Shown in pieces: positions 33,535 through 46,921 of a stretch of 64,000 bases of DNA (within the stretch, counting starts at the first letter, position 1; each line of letters begins with the position of its first letter). The notes under the pieces are model-generated. The model was not told where the DNA came from. It worked only from the letters and a program-made list of their open reading frames with translations, and searched no databases. The position numbers were made by a program, and so were the translations under genes. This stretch comes from Mermis nigrescens (lineage: Eukaryota; Nematoda; Enoplea; Mermithida; Mermithidae), in the NCBI GenBank assembly GCA_036768485.1, contig JAVLUZ010000548.1, forward strand, positions 310,001 to 374,000, in the 5' to 3' direction.

Positions 33535-34172
33535 AAAACGAATAAAATCTGTGAAATCTGTGGTAAGCAATTACTTAATAATTTTACTTTAAAAAGACAC
33601 AAATACCTCATGCACGGGATATCAGATATGAGGAATGATACATCAGAGTCTGAACAAATGACGGATGATGATAGTAGTGAAGGCAGTAACAATGGGGATT
33701 CTTCAGATGTGTCTGAAAGCAGCTCAAATGAGACTGTAATCGAAACTGGTTGGACTAACCCGTTTTGGCGCTTTTTAGTAAAAGTCGTGCTTTCAGATTT
33801 TGAAGATTTTCCGAACAGTATACAAGACCTCCGAACCGAACCATTTTACAGCAGTTTTGTTGATAAAATCCATATTCTCTATGATTTTTATGACTCACTC
33901 CTAGATGCTCTAAATGAAAGCGAATGAAGGGAAGAACTAGAAAACGCTAATAATTTTTACCGGTACACATTAAAATTTGGAAAAAAGGAAGCTGATGAGA
34001 CAGCTTGGGCCAGTCGAAAATACATGTTCAAAAAATTTATTCGCAAAAATGCCGATCTATTTGAGGATGAGCAGATGAAACGAGAAGACAATAATGAAGT
34101 TGTCACATCTGTTGAAGAGTCTAGCAGTGCTCTGCTAGACTATCCAAATCGGATAAAAATGCTCAGAATATA
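33535..34172 (+). pseudogene. C2H2 zinc-finger protein of Polinton-associated type, right-arm copy
   Basis: NKICEICGKQLLNNFTLKRHKYLMH gives one good C2H2 finger (C-x2-C-x12-H-x4-H). Then comes an acidic/Ser linker, a helical domain (NPFWRFLVKVVLSDFEDF, FYSSFVDKIHILYDFYD) and a C-terminal WASRKYMFKKFIRKNADLF part. One stop at about 33926 and a loss of start context make it a near-intact pseudogene. The architecture (one finger, acidic linker, W-rich helical region, RKFLL-like end) resembles zinc-finger proteins often found beside Polinton genes in invertebrates. That family link is from memory of the pattern, not a search. Confidence 0.6.
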
Positions 34173-34797
34173 ATCAGTACACTATTCTGAAGAAATTTTA
34201 CCCGAATTTTGGTGCTTCGTGCCTACAAGGGCAGAGTTTCTATGTTTAAGCGTTTAACCCGTTTTATGATGTTTTATGCATCGTACTAATGCGTTGTGGT
34301 GTAGGAATTTGAATTGAGCACGTGCTGCATGTTATGCTTTCTGGCTACTTCTCTGTAAATTTTTATTTGGCTTGTTTTTTCTGATTTTGATTAATTAAGG
34401 TGTTGTACTATCGTTGTAAAGCCCGACGTCCAAATTTAACGCTTCGCTTTGATGGTGATTTATTATACACGCACTTACATGCCTCGAAGTTCGAAAAACA
34501 TGTAAAAATAGAACAGCGTGCCAATGCTTCAACGTGCAGTGAGCTGATGATGTGAACTAAAATTAGAAGAGTAGCATGGGGACCCTGCTCGCTAGTTATG
34601 AAAATTGAAATTAATTGGTTCCGCCCGTCCTGGATAACCGACTGTGAAGAGTTGGGCGCTTCACGCCTGTACTTTCGTGCTTCATTGTGTAGTAGTATGA
34701 CACCATTGTAGGCGCTTTGCCCCTACAAGGTGAGAGTCTATATGCTTAAAATAGAACGCTCGGAGTTCGACGCTTCTCGCCTATACTTTCAGAGTCT

Positions 34798-34885
34798 ATA
34801 TGCTTATGCGTGTGCTATATGCTTAAGCACTGCTATATGCTTAAGCACGGCTATATGCTTAAGCACGGCTATATGCTTAAGTACG
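34798..34885. repeat. Short tandem repeat CTATATGCTTAAGCACGG
   Basis: About four units of ~19 bases built on TATATGCTTAAGCAC, half of the TATGCTTAAGCATA palindrome seen elsewhere in the Polinton regions. Confidence 0.7.
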
Positions 34886-34909
34886 GAGACTCCAGAAGGG
34901 CCGGGATTA

Positions 34910-35304
34910 CTACTGTAGCGGGGTCAAAATTTTAAAAACTGGCTCAATTCTTGAGAAAAAGTGACATCCCCTGCACAAAGTTTGGAAGCGACCCTAAAAA
35001 ACTGCCACGGGCCTCTCAGAAAAGTGCCACGCTGTGGTTAAGCATAGGAGTAAAAACTTCCAAAAATAATATTCTAATTAAATATGGTTCCACTTAGGTG
35101 TCTAACAGGGTAATTCAATTTTTCACAATCCTCGCATTTATGTATGCGCACTTGTCAGATCGTTTTCCCAATTATTTGCTCGGTATTATCGTCGCTTTGA
35201 ACCCGTTGTGTGAATAGTCTAGTGGTAAATAGTTTAAATGAATGGACATTGTTTTCAAAATAATCAAAAATTTAAAAATAAAGCCTGCAATATCATAGGA
35301 AGCA
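34910..35304. other. Non-coding, nothing recognised
   Basis: AT-rich sequence between the palindrome and the first copy of repeat T1. No gene or clear repeat beyond an isolated GGTTAAGCATAGG at 35037. Confidence 0.35.
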
Positions 35305-38300
35305 GTTAGGCATACCTATAATATACTTGGATACCTCAACACCTGTGCACACCCCTAAAGCTATAACAGGACACATCTAGATGGTGCGGTTTTTTAAAAG
35401 ATGATAATAAAAAAATTCGCTGCCAGTGTTTCTTTTTGTTTTTCTTGAAACTTAAAAACTGGCTCTGTAAAGAAGCTGTAAAGTTTTTGTGTAACGTTAT
35501 AACATAGGATGTATTTTGGGAGGTTTTTTAGACGGCATGTGGACAACTCAGTATAGACTCCTCAAATAAATTAATAGCACAGATTTGTGGAGAGCGGATG
35601 CTTCAAATTGACTTTTTTTTGTTTGTTGAAATTGCATTATTTCTCGAATGACAGTGTAAAGAGTGCGAAAATCTGGGGGTGAAAGCACATTTTAGGTCGA
35701 GTTTTCAACCTGCTTATGTCTATACTGAGTCCGGTTTTGAGTTTTTTAAAATGTTTTCTGACAGAAATGTGAACGGATCAAGGGCTACATTCTGCATATA
35801 AGCAAAGACTTTTACGCTCTATGGTGAGTTAGATCCTGAGTTTAAAGTGTTACACTCGTACTTACGGTGTTAAAAAATGATTTTAACTTAAGATTTCTCT
35901 GCCAAATTTTTCCGCTTTTGCGTCAGGGTAAATTGAATACAACAGTGATAAAACGTGCCTTTCAGGGCTACACATCGCAGCAAACCGCGTTTAAAAAAGT
36001 TATTTATGGGGGTGTAAAGTTCGAAATCATAGGTAAAAAATGAGCGAAGAAACACGTTTTTTCCGAATTTTGATTAATAAATCATACCAAATAATCTTTG
36101 CAAGAGAATTTTGGGACACAGGAATGTACTACAGATCTAAAAGCTACAAATTGTACAAACCGAATTTCTTCAAACTCAATGGGGAGTTCGGTACGGAATT
36201 TTAAAGTTTACAAGTGTTCTAAATAATGGAAAATACGTTTTAGTTGCGTTTTTTGTTCGCCACTTTCTCCGTCCAGAAGTCGGGATAAGTCCAATAGAAT
36301 AAAATAAAGTGCTTTATATCGGGTGCATGTCAAAGCAAATTGTCTATACATTGGTATTTAGCGATTTTAAAGTCCAAAATTTGGTGTTTAAAATGCGTTT
36401 CTATCTTGTTTTTTTTACCTGCTTCTCCGGCTGAGTCAGGGACACAGATTATCAAGTCGAGAAATGGACCGGGAACCAAATTTGATATGCCAGTATGGCG
36501 CATATGTTTACACTCTACAGTGTGGTAAAGTGGTTTACACCTATTGTTAGTTTGCCCATAGAACATGATGGAGACTTAATTTTTTTCATAAATATTAATC
36601 GTAATATCGGAACAATATCAAAATTACGAATCTGATAAAAATCTTCTTTACACTAGGTGTTCACATGAAGTTTACACTACATATGTATTTATCTTCGTTA
36701 GTTTAAGATTCCAGAAACCTAATTTTCTCCTGGAGTCTAGAAACTTTCAGAGAATCAAATGTGAGACGTCACTTAGGCGTGTTTGTTTACATCCAACAGT
36801 GATGTAAAGTAGTTTACACTCATTGTTTATTTGTCCTCAGACCATTGTAATCATGCAATTTTTTCATAAATGTTGATAATAATATCCGAGTAATATCAGA
36901 TTTACAAATCGAAATGAAATCCTCTTTACACTAGGCGGTTGTGTAAAGTTTACACTGCTAATTAATCTTCGTTCTAGAGCTTTGCAGAAAACCTGAATTT
37001 TTTGCCGAAATCTGAAAATTTACATGGAATCAAATAAGGGACGTCAGCTGGGCGCGTTTGTTTACACTCAACAGTGATGTAAAGTGGTTTATCTTCGTTC
37101 TAGAGCTTTGCAAAAACCAAAATTTTTTCCGAAATCTGAAAATTTACATGGAATTAAATAAGGGACGTCAGCTGGGCGCTCTTGTTTACACTCAACAGTG
37201 ATGTAAAGTGGTTTACATCTGTGTCTATTTGTCATTAAACCGTTATGGACACGTAATTTTTTCATGAATGTGTTGATCGTAATATCCGAGTAATATCGAA
37301 TTTACAAATCCGACTTAAATTTTCTTTACACTCGTTGCTAGTGTAAAGTTTACACTATATAATAAGCTTCATTCTAGAGCCTCACAGTAACTTATTTTTT
37401 CCCTAAAGTCAAAAAATATATGCGGAAACAGATGTGACACGTCTGCTAGGAGCGCTTGAAGAGTAGTGTAAAGTGATTAACACCTAATGTTAATTCGTTC
37501 TTAGAACATTATAGAGGTTTCATTTCTTAATAAATGCTGATCGTTATATCAGAGCAATATCGAAATTATTAATCCCACTAAAATTATTTACACTCTTGTG
37601 TAAAGTTTAAAATGTGAATTAAGTTTAGCTCTAGAAAGTTTTGGAAGCATATTTCTTTACAGGATGTTCTACGTAACATAAGAATTACTAATCAGAATGT
37701 TTGTTTCTTCTACAACTAGCAGCTTTGTAAAGTTTAAACCATTCAATTATTAGAAGAACCGCACAGTAAATGAAATCTAGTATTGTATTTCCAAATCTTG
37801 CTAATTAAAAGTAGGGTACTAGCAAAAGAAAAACGTTTCGATGGAACAAAAAGGGAATATACTTGGGATTGTGAATTATCGAGGATGTAAAGGAGGGAAC
37901 TAGGAAAAATCTCCCTATGTTATATGCTAAAAATCGCAAAATATGTCAAAAATCAGACTTTCTCTAAACAATGCAAAAAATCGAAGTATATTCTGCGGCC
38001 TTTGGAAAATGTAAAAGTTTAGTAAACAATTGTTGTAGACATGTGTAAAAGAGTATCTACATAAGGTCTGTTGCACGTCAGCTTCCGTATTTCCTACTGC
38101 TTTGAACCAACAATATCATCGATTGTCTTGAATGCATCGATATGTACTATTTCATTCAATTCGCTTAGCTACTGCATTGCTAATTCGCTAGTTTTCTCAA
38201 TCAATTTTTTGGTAATTTGAATATTGCTTTCACTTTGACACTTAGAACGGCTGTATCTGCTAAGTGACGTGGCTTAGTAATAATGAAATACGAACAACTT

Positions 38301-38770
38301 AATTATGATTTGTTAACAGCATTTCACTTTCAGTCACATTATTAAGCAACTCAAAGTTGAATGAAGTCTGCAAAAAGTTGCATTAGCGTAAGATGCTTTA
38401 AGATATGTTTAGTTTTCTCTAATTTTCACTTTGTAATAACGTAGGCAACTTGAAGTCAAAAACATGCCAGTAGAAGTTGAGAAATGTGTGTAACTCATTT
38501 TAAAAATAAAATGGACTTAGAACCTTTTGGAAAACCAACATCGAATGTCAATCAGAGAAAATTATTTTAAAATAATGTGTTTTTCAGGACTGCAGAATAT
38601 ACTTCGATTTTTGCATTGTTTAGAGAAAGTCTGATTTTTGTGTCATATTTTGCGATTTTTGAAGTATATAACATAGGGAGATTTTTCCTAGTTCCTCCTC
38701 TTGCATCCTCGATAATTCACAATCTCGAGTATGTTCCCCTTTTGTTCCATCGGAGCATTTTTGTTTGCTA
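35305..38770 (+). mobile_element. Repeat T1, copy 1 (non-autonomous element, 3.5 kb)
   Basis: Begins GGCATACCTATAATATACTTGG, as does copy 2 at 43885. It contains many spaced GTGTAAAGTTTACACT units with TCTAGAGC or CCAGAGCGTT spacers (36650-37740) and ends in a ~1-kb unit with long inverted arms (GATGGAACAAAAAGGGAATAT at 37840 against ATATACTTCGATTTTTGC to TTTTGTTCCATC at 38590-38757). No ORF of substance. It lies just upstream of the first recognised monooxygenase exon. Confidence 0.7.
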
Positions 38771-39411
38771 GTTTTATATGTGCGTGGCAGAAACTTTTAA
38801 TGAAAGAATAGTAGCAAACTGCAAATAAGGCTGCTTTGCTTTCAAAATCGCTAGTAAATAGTGGCGGATTGAGTAATTTCCGTAATGAAGCGGTACTACA
38901 ATTTTTCAAATACAGTTTGAAATAAGTTCAGAAATTGCTACACATGGGAGTAGCGTTTTGTCGTCATTTATACTTCTATTGAAAATGACTTTGCGGTGCA
39001 AAACTTTTTCGGAAAATTTCATAATTTTTGAAAATTTCACACAAAAAAAGTTGAAGTTTATTTTAATTGCGATACGATTTGGCGCAGCGCCGGAAAATAA
39101 ATGAAATTCAGGCAAAAGACATGATGAATCACTTCAGTCATTTCCTGTATTTGTGCACATGGAGCAAAATTAATTAAAGAATCTGATGCTATGCGCCACT
39201 ATGTTTAGAGAATATGGCTCCCAGATTACTAAAAAGTCACTAAATCTAATAAATATGCTGAGTCCGAGAAAAATGTACAGTCAGATGTTTAAAGCAAAAA
39301 TTAACATATCCATTCTTTAATCCGCCAACTAACTTAGCCAGCCCTCCATCAAATTCGCTCTTGCAGGTAAATCGAGCTGAATGAAAAATTATTTAAGTAG
39401 CGTTTTTTCAG
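38771..39411. other. Non-coding upstream of the first recognised monooxygenase exon
   Basis: No exon identified. A splice-donor-like CAG/GTAAAT at 39364-39369 could end a short upstream exon, but I could not match the preceding sequence to the monooxygenase N-terminus. The FAD-binding GxGxxG exons were not found anywhere in the window. Confidence 0.3.
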
Positions 39412-39642
39412 ATCTGTTGAATCATGTCACCGATACATTCAGTAGTGTATTGGTAGCCACTGGTCATCATGCTTACCCTCCACTGGCCAAAGCTCGAAGG
39501 CATTGAAAACTTCAAGGGTCGTGTGATGCACAGTCACGGTTACAAAGATCAAACTGGATTTGACGACAAGCGAATTTTAGTCGTTGGGATCGGAAATTCG
39601 GGAGGCGACGTTGTGGTTGAATTGGGACGAGTTGCTTCGCAG
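39412..39642 (+). CDS. Monooxygenase exon with NADPH-binding motif
   Basis: Acceptor TTTTTTCAG, donor CAG/GTTACT. Reads NHVTDTFSSVLVATGHHA in one frame, then WPKLEGIENFKGRVMHSH and LVVGIGNSGGDVVVELGR in another. The break lies between 39455 and 39475. VATGHHA and GRVMHSH-YKD are hallmarks of the family, and GxGNSGGD is the NADPH-binding loop. Confidence 0.85.
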
Positions 39643-40954
39643 GTTACTATATCAAAAAAAATCTGAATTTTTAGCTTTTTCGCGCTAAGGCGAAGTTAAG
39701 AGAGGGAAGCAAACTTTATTTAGAACGAAATATTATATAAAACAAATGCATCGCATGATAAAATAAAAAATTTACATAACTATACTTACAAACCGTGTTA
39801 GTAAATTTTATTCTCTATAGTACAACGTAGTCAATGTTCCACTTGATTTCGGGGTCTAACAATATAGGTGGGCAGAACAAAAATTCTGGTGGTTGTGCAT
39901 GATTTTTCAAATGTCAAAAATGGCCTCAAAAATGGTGGTATGGCGAAAAAACACCGTTTTTCAACGTTTCGAATCGAGCAGTATCCATTGGCATCAAAAA
40001 ATTATGAGAAAAACAAAAAATTCCAAAAATTGAATTCTGGGGGGGGTGTTTTGGTTTCTGTATGGGGGGTGTTTTGGTTTCTGGGGGATGCATACCTCCA
40101 AATCCCCCACGCCCAGGTAAGCTAACACGCTTTATAACCTTGCCAAACATTATCATCATTCTCGATTAAATAGAAATGATTGGAGAATAGCTGAAATTGC
40201 TTGTCGTGAAAAACAGGAATATACTTGTATTTTTTTGACTAATTTCGACTTTATGAATGTTTTTTTCATGTCATGCGCCAACCGAACTGTCGCAAGCCTT
40301 GCCATCAAAACTAAAACATTTTTATCGCGAACGAAATAAATCGAGTATTATTTTAATTTAGTATGATGAAAAACTTTTTTACGTCAAAACGGCCTTAAAA
40401 ATTGGCTTAAACGCTTAACTGACGTAATATAATGTCATTCACTGTTCTGATTAAATTTTAAGCACCTTAGCGAAACGTCTTTGTGATTTTAGAATATATA
40501 TGGTCTTGAATTCACTAAGCTTTCTCCTGAAAATTAACTATCAATCCCTCCCCTCGTGCATGTCTGTCAATGACTATAGATCGGCAGAGTCCTGAATTTT
40601 ATGAATCGTGGGCATACACAGGCAGCAAAAAATTCTGGCAGGTGGGTGAAATCGTTAAAATCGTCAAAAATATTACTAAAAATAGAATTCTGGGGGTCTA
40701 CAGTAATATGCAGGGGTTTTTTTAATCATGGGGTGTATACCCCGAACCCCATGCCCATGTGTGATCAGGAGCCTTTAAATATCTAAAGCACATCCTTTTA
40801 GACGTTTCTCATTAGGTTTTATCTAACGTCAAATACCAAACAGAAAGTTAGAAGAATAAACCTTGTTAAAAATCGAATTTTAAATTTTTGCGGGAATTTT
40901 TTTCCTTAACTCCTGATTCAGCTTAGGACGCTCATTTCATTACTAGGTTCATAT

Positions 40955-40985
<31 letters not shown>

Positions 40986-41087
40986 TTCATTTATTTAATT
41001 ATTTATCTATTTATTTATTTATTTATTCATTCATATATTTTATTTATTTAATTAAGTATTTGATCAATAAATTTATTTATTTATTCT

Positions 41088-41126
<39 letters not shown>

Positions 41127-41147
41127 TTCATTTATTATTTGTTCTAG
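39643..41147. other. Intron with M1-like copies and a TTTA microsatellite
   Basis: Holds a diverged M1-like element (about 39866-40118), a shorter relative (about 40611-40766) and a long ATTT/TTTA tetranucleotide tract (40945-41135) ending 12 bases before the acceptor TTCTAG. No gene. Confidence 0.7.
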
Positions 41148-41366
41148 GTTTATTTATCAACTCGCACTGGCTGCTGGTGCCTTAATCGTACGTTTGCTTT
41201 CGGTTATCCTCTGGATATGATTATGCAAAGACGATTAAAGCGCTGGTTGCTCAATTGCGCGCCCGGCATTATGAACTCGATGATGGAATTTGTGGCCAAT
41301 TGTAGGTTCGACCACCGTTTATATGGCTTGGCTTGCAAACACAGAATTTTCCAACAGCACCCAATG
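41148..41366 (+). CDS. Monooxygenase exon, middle
   Basis: Starts phase 0 after TTCTAG. Reads VYLSTRTGCWCLNR, PLDMIMQRRLKRW and RFDHRLYGLACKHRIFQQHPM, the family's (R)RG-WVLNR and FDH-LYGL-PKH--QHP blocks. Donor ATG/GTTTGT. It joins exactly to VNDDLPNRI of the next exon. Confidence 0.88.
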
Positions 41367-44300
41367 GTTTGTTTTAGAATCAAGAAAATTAATACATGAT
41401 TTTATAAAGTTGATTCGATCTCTTCGTTTTATTCCGTGTACATTGAACGAAGCTGAAAAAATATCCGCAAAAGGGACTCTAAATTAATGGTAAGGGAACG
41501 ACTGCTTTGAGGGTTTGGCGTATTTTGGACCCATAGAGTGTCTACTAACTCCTTGCTGAATGATTGCGAACCTCATCCTTCTAAAATTGTTAAGCGTGAA
41601 ATTTTTGGCGCTTTTCCGCTCTATACTTTTTTACTATATAATGACGTTTGTCTGTTCTAAGAAGTTCGAGCATCGCCTAAAAATATAGATGTGACTAGAA
41701 GCGCTATAGCAAATAAAATCAAAGATATGATTGCTGCTGGACAGCAGCTTTTACTCTCCATTTAATAGCGGTCATTGTGGCCAGGTTGCTCCACAAACCT
41801 AAAAATATAAATGTCCCTACTACACGTAGGTAGGCACCTAGCTTCTTAGTTTCAGAAATGTTCGCAGGTCATAAAAATACTGAAGAATTTCAAAATATAA
41901 TGATGTGAGTCAGCGGGAAGTCCTCTAAATTCTGAAAACTCAGATCATAATTGTTCTCGAAAAGGGGTTTGGGGGTTTAGACCGCTAGAACGGCTATTGA
42001 CCCTCACATAATGGCTGCGATTCCCCTATAACAATCGATTTTTCGAAAACAAATTTAGCTGACGTAAGTGTCAACTTGAAATACTCATTTTTGACTATAC
42101 TCGTCCATTGTCCAATTTACTCGAATTGTTTAGAAATGTTTCTATGTTCTAGACAGAACAAGCATTGTCGTCAAACGTAAAAAAACAGTTTTTTTGACCA
42201 CTCAGATTTCCATGCTTTACACGTATCCTTCAGCCAGATCCCTTTGATCTTATAAACTCTTGTGAATTAAATTGCAGATAAACACTATAAGCTGCCAGCT
42301 TTTTCTACCGCGAAAGAATTTTTCTCCGATCGAATATGAAAAGCTTTTCTCGATGGGTACTCATAATTGATACGTAACTCCCACTCAGCGGACTAGAACA
42401 ATTATTCGTACCCTGCCAAAAAAATACTCAAATCTAAAACAATAGAATTCAAAATTCTTGGTGAACTTGTGAAATAACGAGACAAAGTGGGAAAATCGGC
42501 GGAGCGAACGCGCAGCAAATACGACTTTCAGTGAAAGAATATTGGAATTTATATCCAAATCACAAAAGGTGGCAAATAGGCATTTTTTACGCTTATCAGA
42601 TCCACCTTTTGCGGGCATAAAAATTATGAACGGTCTTGTACGAGTTTTAAATGTATGACGTGAGGAAGAGTCGAATTCTGGGAAATGTCCACTGGGGCTA
42701 AAATCGCCAGAAATAGCACCAAAGATTTAAGACTGGGGGTATAATCGATCTTTGGAGCTAAATCTTTTGGACTCTGTGAAGTCTAGAACCCCAGGGCACC
42801 CTTGAGACCTTCCCTCCCGTGCATGCTTATGTAACACGATAAATCTATTTGCCTCTACTCCGTATTCAAATTCATTTTTGGTCATTTATGCTATTTTAGT
42901 TTAATTTGAAAATCAAGTTTTCTTTGAATGGGCCTTTTGAACAATTTCCCGCCACCGTTTTTGAATTTACGGCGCGGGCATGAATAGAGCAATATCTTTT
43001 AACATCTTTTCAAGCAAACAATCCTCGTTCTTGTTACGTTTTCTCCACATAAATTCACATCGATAAGATGATTGAACCCTTCAAAGTAAGATGATTGAAC
43101 CTTTCAAAAGATCGGCTAGAAAACGGTGGCCGGGAAATTGTTCAAAAGGTCCCTTTGAATAACCTCAGGTTCAAATCACAAGCACGCTTGGGCGCGTGGT
43201 CGAGGGAGAGGGCTTTAAGACTGTGTCTTCAGAGCTAAATTTAATTTTTCTTTTTTTTGCGATTTTTCAATACCAATAGATAAAGCTCGATGAGAAACAT
43301 CAAAAATGACTTTTTGTTCCAACCATAATTGTCGGGCCTTTGTTTTGTAGCTTTAGGATCTTTTGGGGACCTCTGAATACCTCAGAATGGAAAAGTGAAA
43401 AGTCTTCCTAGGGGAAATTAGCAAGGCAAGTAAAGGCCAAAAAATGGAAGAACAGAAACTGTGAAATAATGTAGTTTTTACGCTATTTCAGCATTTATAC
43501 CGGACTTTTTTGGTCATTTGGCCCGAAAAAGCTCACATCGATCACGTTGTTTATCTACGGCCCGTGGCGTAAATGAATAATGAATCAACGAGATGACAGG
43601 CGCCAGTTTTCACCTTGGTCACTGACTTTGTTCGACCATTTAGGAAACTTTTGGCACACAAACCGCCATTCACCTATAGTCTGGTTCACATAAGTTCGTG
43701 CATAATCCTTAATAACTATCATCGACAGTAAGCTGACGGATTGCAATTATTGCATCGATCTTATATATAATTATCGTAATCTGTCGGCCTGCTGACGATG
43801 AAAATTTTTAAGATTTAAGCACGAAGTTATGTGAAACAGACTATAAAATCATGCGTTCGCCATCAATCATAGACAGCGCGTTTGCGCGTACCTATAATAT
43901 ACTTGGGTACCCCTACCACCTGTGCCTACAGCTATAACGGGACACATCTGGGAGGTGCAAATTTTTCAAAGATAAATAACAAAGAAACTCGATGTGAACT
44001 TTTTCTTGTTTGTTTACACTCAATACCGAGTGTGTAATGAGCGTGTAAAACTTTGGCATAAAGTTATATGTTTATCATATCGCGCATTCGGGTGCTTTTT
44101 TCCGCAACATGTACACAACTCCCTGTAAATGCCTCGTACAACTTCATAGTTCAGAATTGTAGGAGATAGAATTCTATAGAACAATATATTTTTGTTCTAT
44201 TAAATTTCGCATTAGTACTTGAGGGGGAGTGTAAAGAGTGTAAAAATCTGCGCGTGTAAAGACAGATTTTGGTCGAGTTTTTGACTTGTTTATGTCTGCC

Positions 44301-46921
44301 AAATTCTTCGTATAAGAGTCCCCTAGGAACCTATTCATGGAAAAGCACTATAGCGTAAAGGGCTACACGAGAAATTTATTTGCGAATTGTGTGAACTCAA
44401 TACGGAGATAGTTCTGGTGGTTTAGAGTTTACACTCAGGTATTGAACGAAAAAACACGTTTTTACCTTCTTTTAATGTGTCAACTGCTCCGGTCATAAAT
44501 CAGGACATGCGAAATATTATAAAAATAAAGTACGTCTGAAGGGTAACAAATCCCATTTGGACGCATATCTTTGAACTCAATACAGAGTTGTTTCTAATGG
44601 TGTAAAGTTTAACTAGCTTAAAAACACGGTTTTGACCATTTTTTGTCCATCTATCACTCCGATTTCAAATTGAATAGTGTGAACTACTTTAAAAATGAGG
44701 TACATGTCAATGGTTACACATCGCACTTGGTCGCGTTTCTTTACACTCAATACTGACTTATTTTTAGGAGTTTAAAGTTCCATTTTCGGGGTAAAAAAAG
44801 ACGTTTTTGGCAGGCTTGTGTCTGTCACCTTATAATGCTAATTATTAAAAAATATACTAATGATCGAGGATCATGCATGCACTTAAGCGTGTTCAATTAT
44901 GCCAAATATTGAGCCATTGTAGAGGTGTAAAGTTTACAATAAACATTCATTTTACTTCCAGAGCGTTGCTAAACGTGAATTTTCTTTCAAAATGTTCTCC
45001 GTAACGTAAGGATTACGAATCTGACTGTTAGTTTTTTCTACACCTATTAGTTGTGTAAATTTTATACTATTCAGTTAATGTAGAGTTGTAAAGTTTACAC
45101 TAAAAGTTTATTTCACGTCCTGAGCGTTTTAAAACGTAATTTTTTGGATAGGTTCTCCGTAACGTCAGGATTATGAGTCTGACTATGTTTGCCTTACATT
45201 CTGCAGTTGCGTAAACTTTGCATTGAAAAGGAATTTTAGTTCCAGAGCGTTGTGAAAGCTTTATTTTTTTAAATGTTCTATATAACATCGGAATTACGAA
45301 TCTGACTGTTAGCATTCTCTAACACTATTCATTCATTGTTGATGTATAAAGTTCACATTTCAAATTTATTTTACTTCCAGAGCATTGTAAAACGTAATTT
45401 TTTTCAAAATATGTTCCATTAGGTCAGGATTTTGAATTTGACTGTATGTTTTCTTTACACACAGTAGTTTTGTAAACTTTACACTGGAACATTAGCTTTA
45501 GTTCCAGAGCGTTGCAAAAGCATAACTTTTTCCGAAAATGTTCCATGTAACGTCAGGATTACGAATATGAGTGTAAGTTTTCTTTAAACGCAGTAGTTGC
45601 GTAAGTTTACGCTGAAAAGATTTGATCTGTTCAAATAAGGTAAGGTTGTCTTGTTTAAAAAATATTGCTGATGTTCATAACAATCTTGTTTTCCGCGTTC
45701 TCGGACTACTGTCATTATTTTGGCATGTTACTGTATGTCTTTACTAATTGATTAACTCAAATCTTGTTAATTAAAAGTAGGGTACTAGCAAACAGAAATA
45801 CTCTGATGGAACGAGAAACGGTGAATATATTTGCAATTGCGCTTTATTAGGGATATAAAAGGAGGGAACTAGGGAAAACTATCGATGCCTAGAGGAGTCA
45901 GAAAGAAAAATGTGCTCAGCTTCGGCATCCAAGCCTACAAAAATCGTAGAATATGCTGAAAATCCGACTTTTTCTATGCAACGCAAAAATCGAAGTATGT
46001 TCTGTGGCCTCCTAAAATAAGTTTCACTGATTAAAATAATAGCTTAAACGCATAATACGTAACGCGACGTTTTGCAGATTTCATTCAACTTGAGTTGCTT
46101 AATATTGTGGCTGAAAGCTTAAACGCTGTTAACAAATGTATAACTAAGTTGTTCGTATTTCATTATTACTAACTAAGCATGTCACTTAGCAGATGCAGCC
46201 ATTCTAAGTGTCAAAGTGCAAGCAATATTGACATTAGATTTTCTAACCGTTTTCAGCAGCTGTAAATCAATATTAGGCGCATATAACTTTTTAATTTACT
46301 AGCTAAAACGACTTTCACTTTATTTGATCCACATAAATTGGCTACAAATGCACCTTAAAAGTCTGATGCAGTTTTGCCGCGCAGCAGCGGGAAAGTTCAT
46401 CATAACTTTTTGATAAGGCTGTAGGCTGTAAGCTATCCATGCCTTGTATTCATTCTTTAGATTAAAGAGCTACTTCCTTCCGCAGGCCGCAGAATATACT
46501 TCGATTTTTGCGTTGCTTAGAGAAAGTCTAATTTTTAGCATATTTTGCGATATTTGTAGGCTTGGATGCCAAAGCTGAGCATATTTTTCTTTCTGACTTC
46601 TGTATGCATCGATAGCTTTTTCCTAGCCCCCCTTTTTATATTCCTAATAAAGCGCTATTCCAAGTATATTCTCCATTTTTGTTCCGACGGAGCATTTTTC
46701 TTTGCTAGTATAAATTATTTATCCGCATAAATCTTGGCCTTTAACGGGCAACAACCGAATTCTGCTGGGTCCGCCGGGGCTAAATCGTCAAAAATATAGC
46801 ACCGAAATATACATCCTGGGGCGGTCTATCGATTTTTTGGATATCATTCAAATTCTAGGGGGTTAAGGGCAGCCAGACCCCCACGCCCATGTGTGACCTG
46901 ACCTGACTTCCTTTATCACAG
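41367..46921. other. 5.5-kb intron swollen by repeats
   Basis: Contains G-rich MITE relatives at about 42650-42840 and 46745-46900, unassigned AT-rich sequence 41500-43880, and T1 copy 2 (43885-46715). Nothing looks coding. A segment near 42920-43160 shows a short inverted repeat around GAACAATTTCCCG/CGGGAAATTGTTC. Confidence 0.65.
43885..46715 (+). mobile_element. Repeat T1, copy 2
   Basis: Shares with copy 1 the start (GTACCTATAATATACTTGG, CTATAACGGGACACATCT), the spaced GTAAAGTTTACACT/CCAGAGCGTTG units (44900-45610) and the terminal foldback unit (AGTAGGGTACTAGCAAACAG at 45775 to TTTTGTTCCGACGGAGC at 46680). Same orientation as copy 1. Lies wholly within a monooxygenase intron. Confidence 0.7.

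Larger units (their letters stand above)
29750..34700. repeat. Composite palindrome: inverted repeats around a zinc-finger gene
   Basis: The left arm (about 29750-31260) and right arm (about 32994-34690) are inverted copies. A partial third copy (32112-32530) lies between them in left-arm orientation. Two internal foldbacks fill the middle: 31257-31977 and 32533-32993, each a near-palindrome of GAATGTGAGGTGCACAA and GCGATGTGATGGTTTTTGTG units ending in a shared GTTAGCTGATGCAA tip. A diverged copy of repeat R3 sits at 31987-32105. Confidence 0.75.

Noticed and set aside
40945..41135. Regulatory polypyrimidine tract
   Set aside because: It is a TTTA microsatellite; a role in splicing the next exon is possible but nothing beyond proximity supports it.
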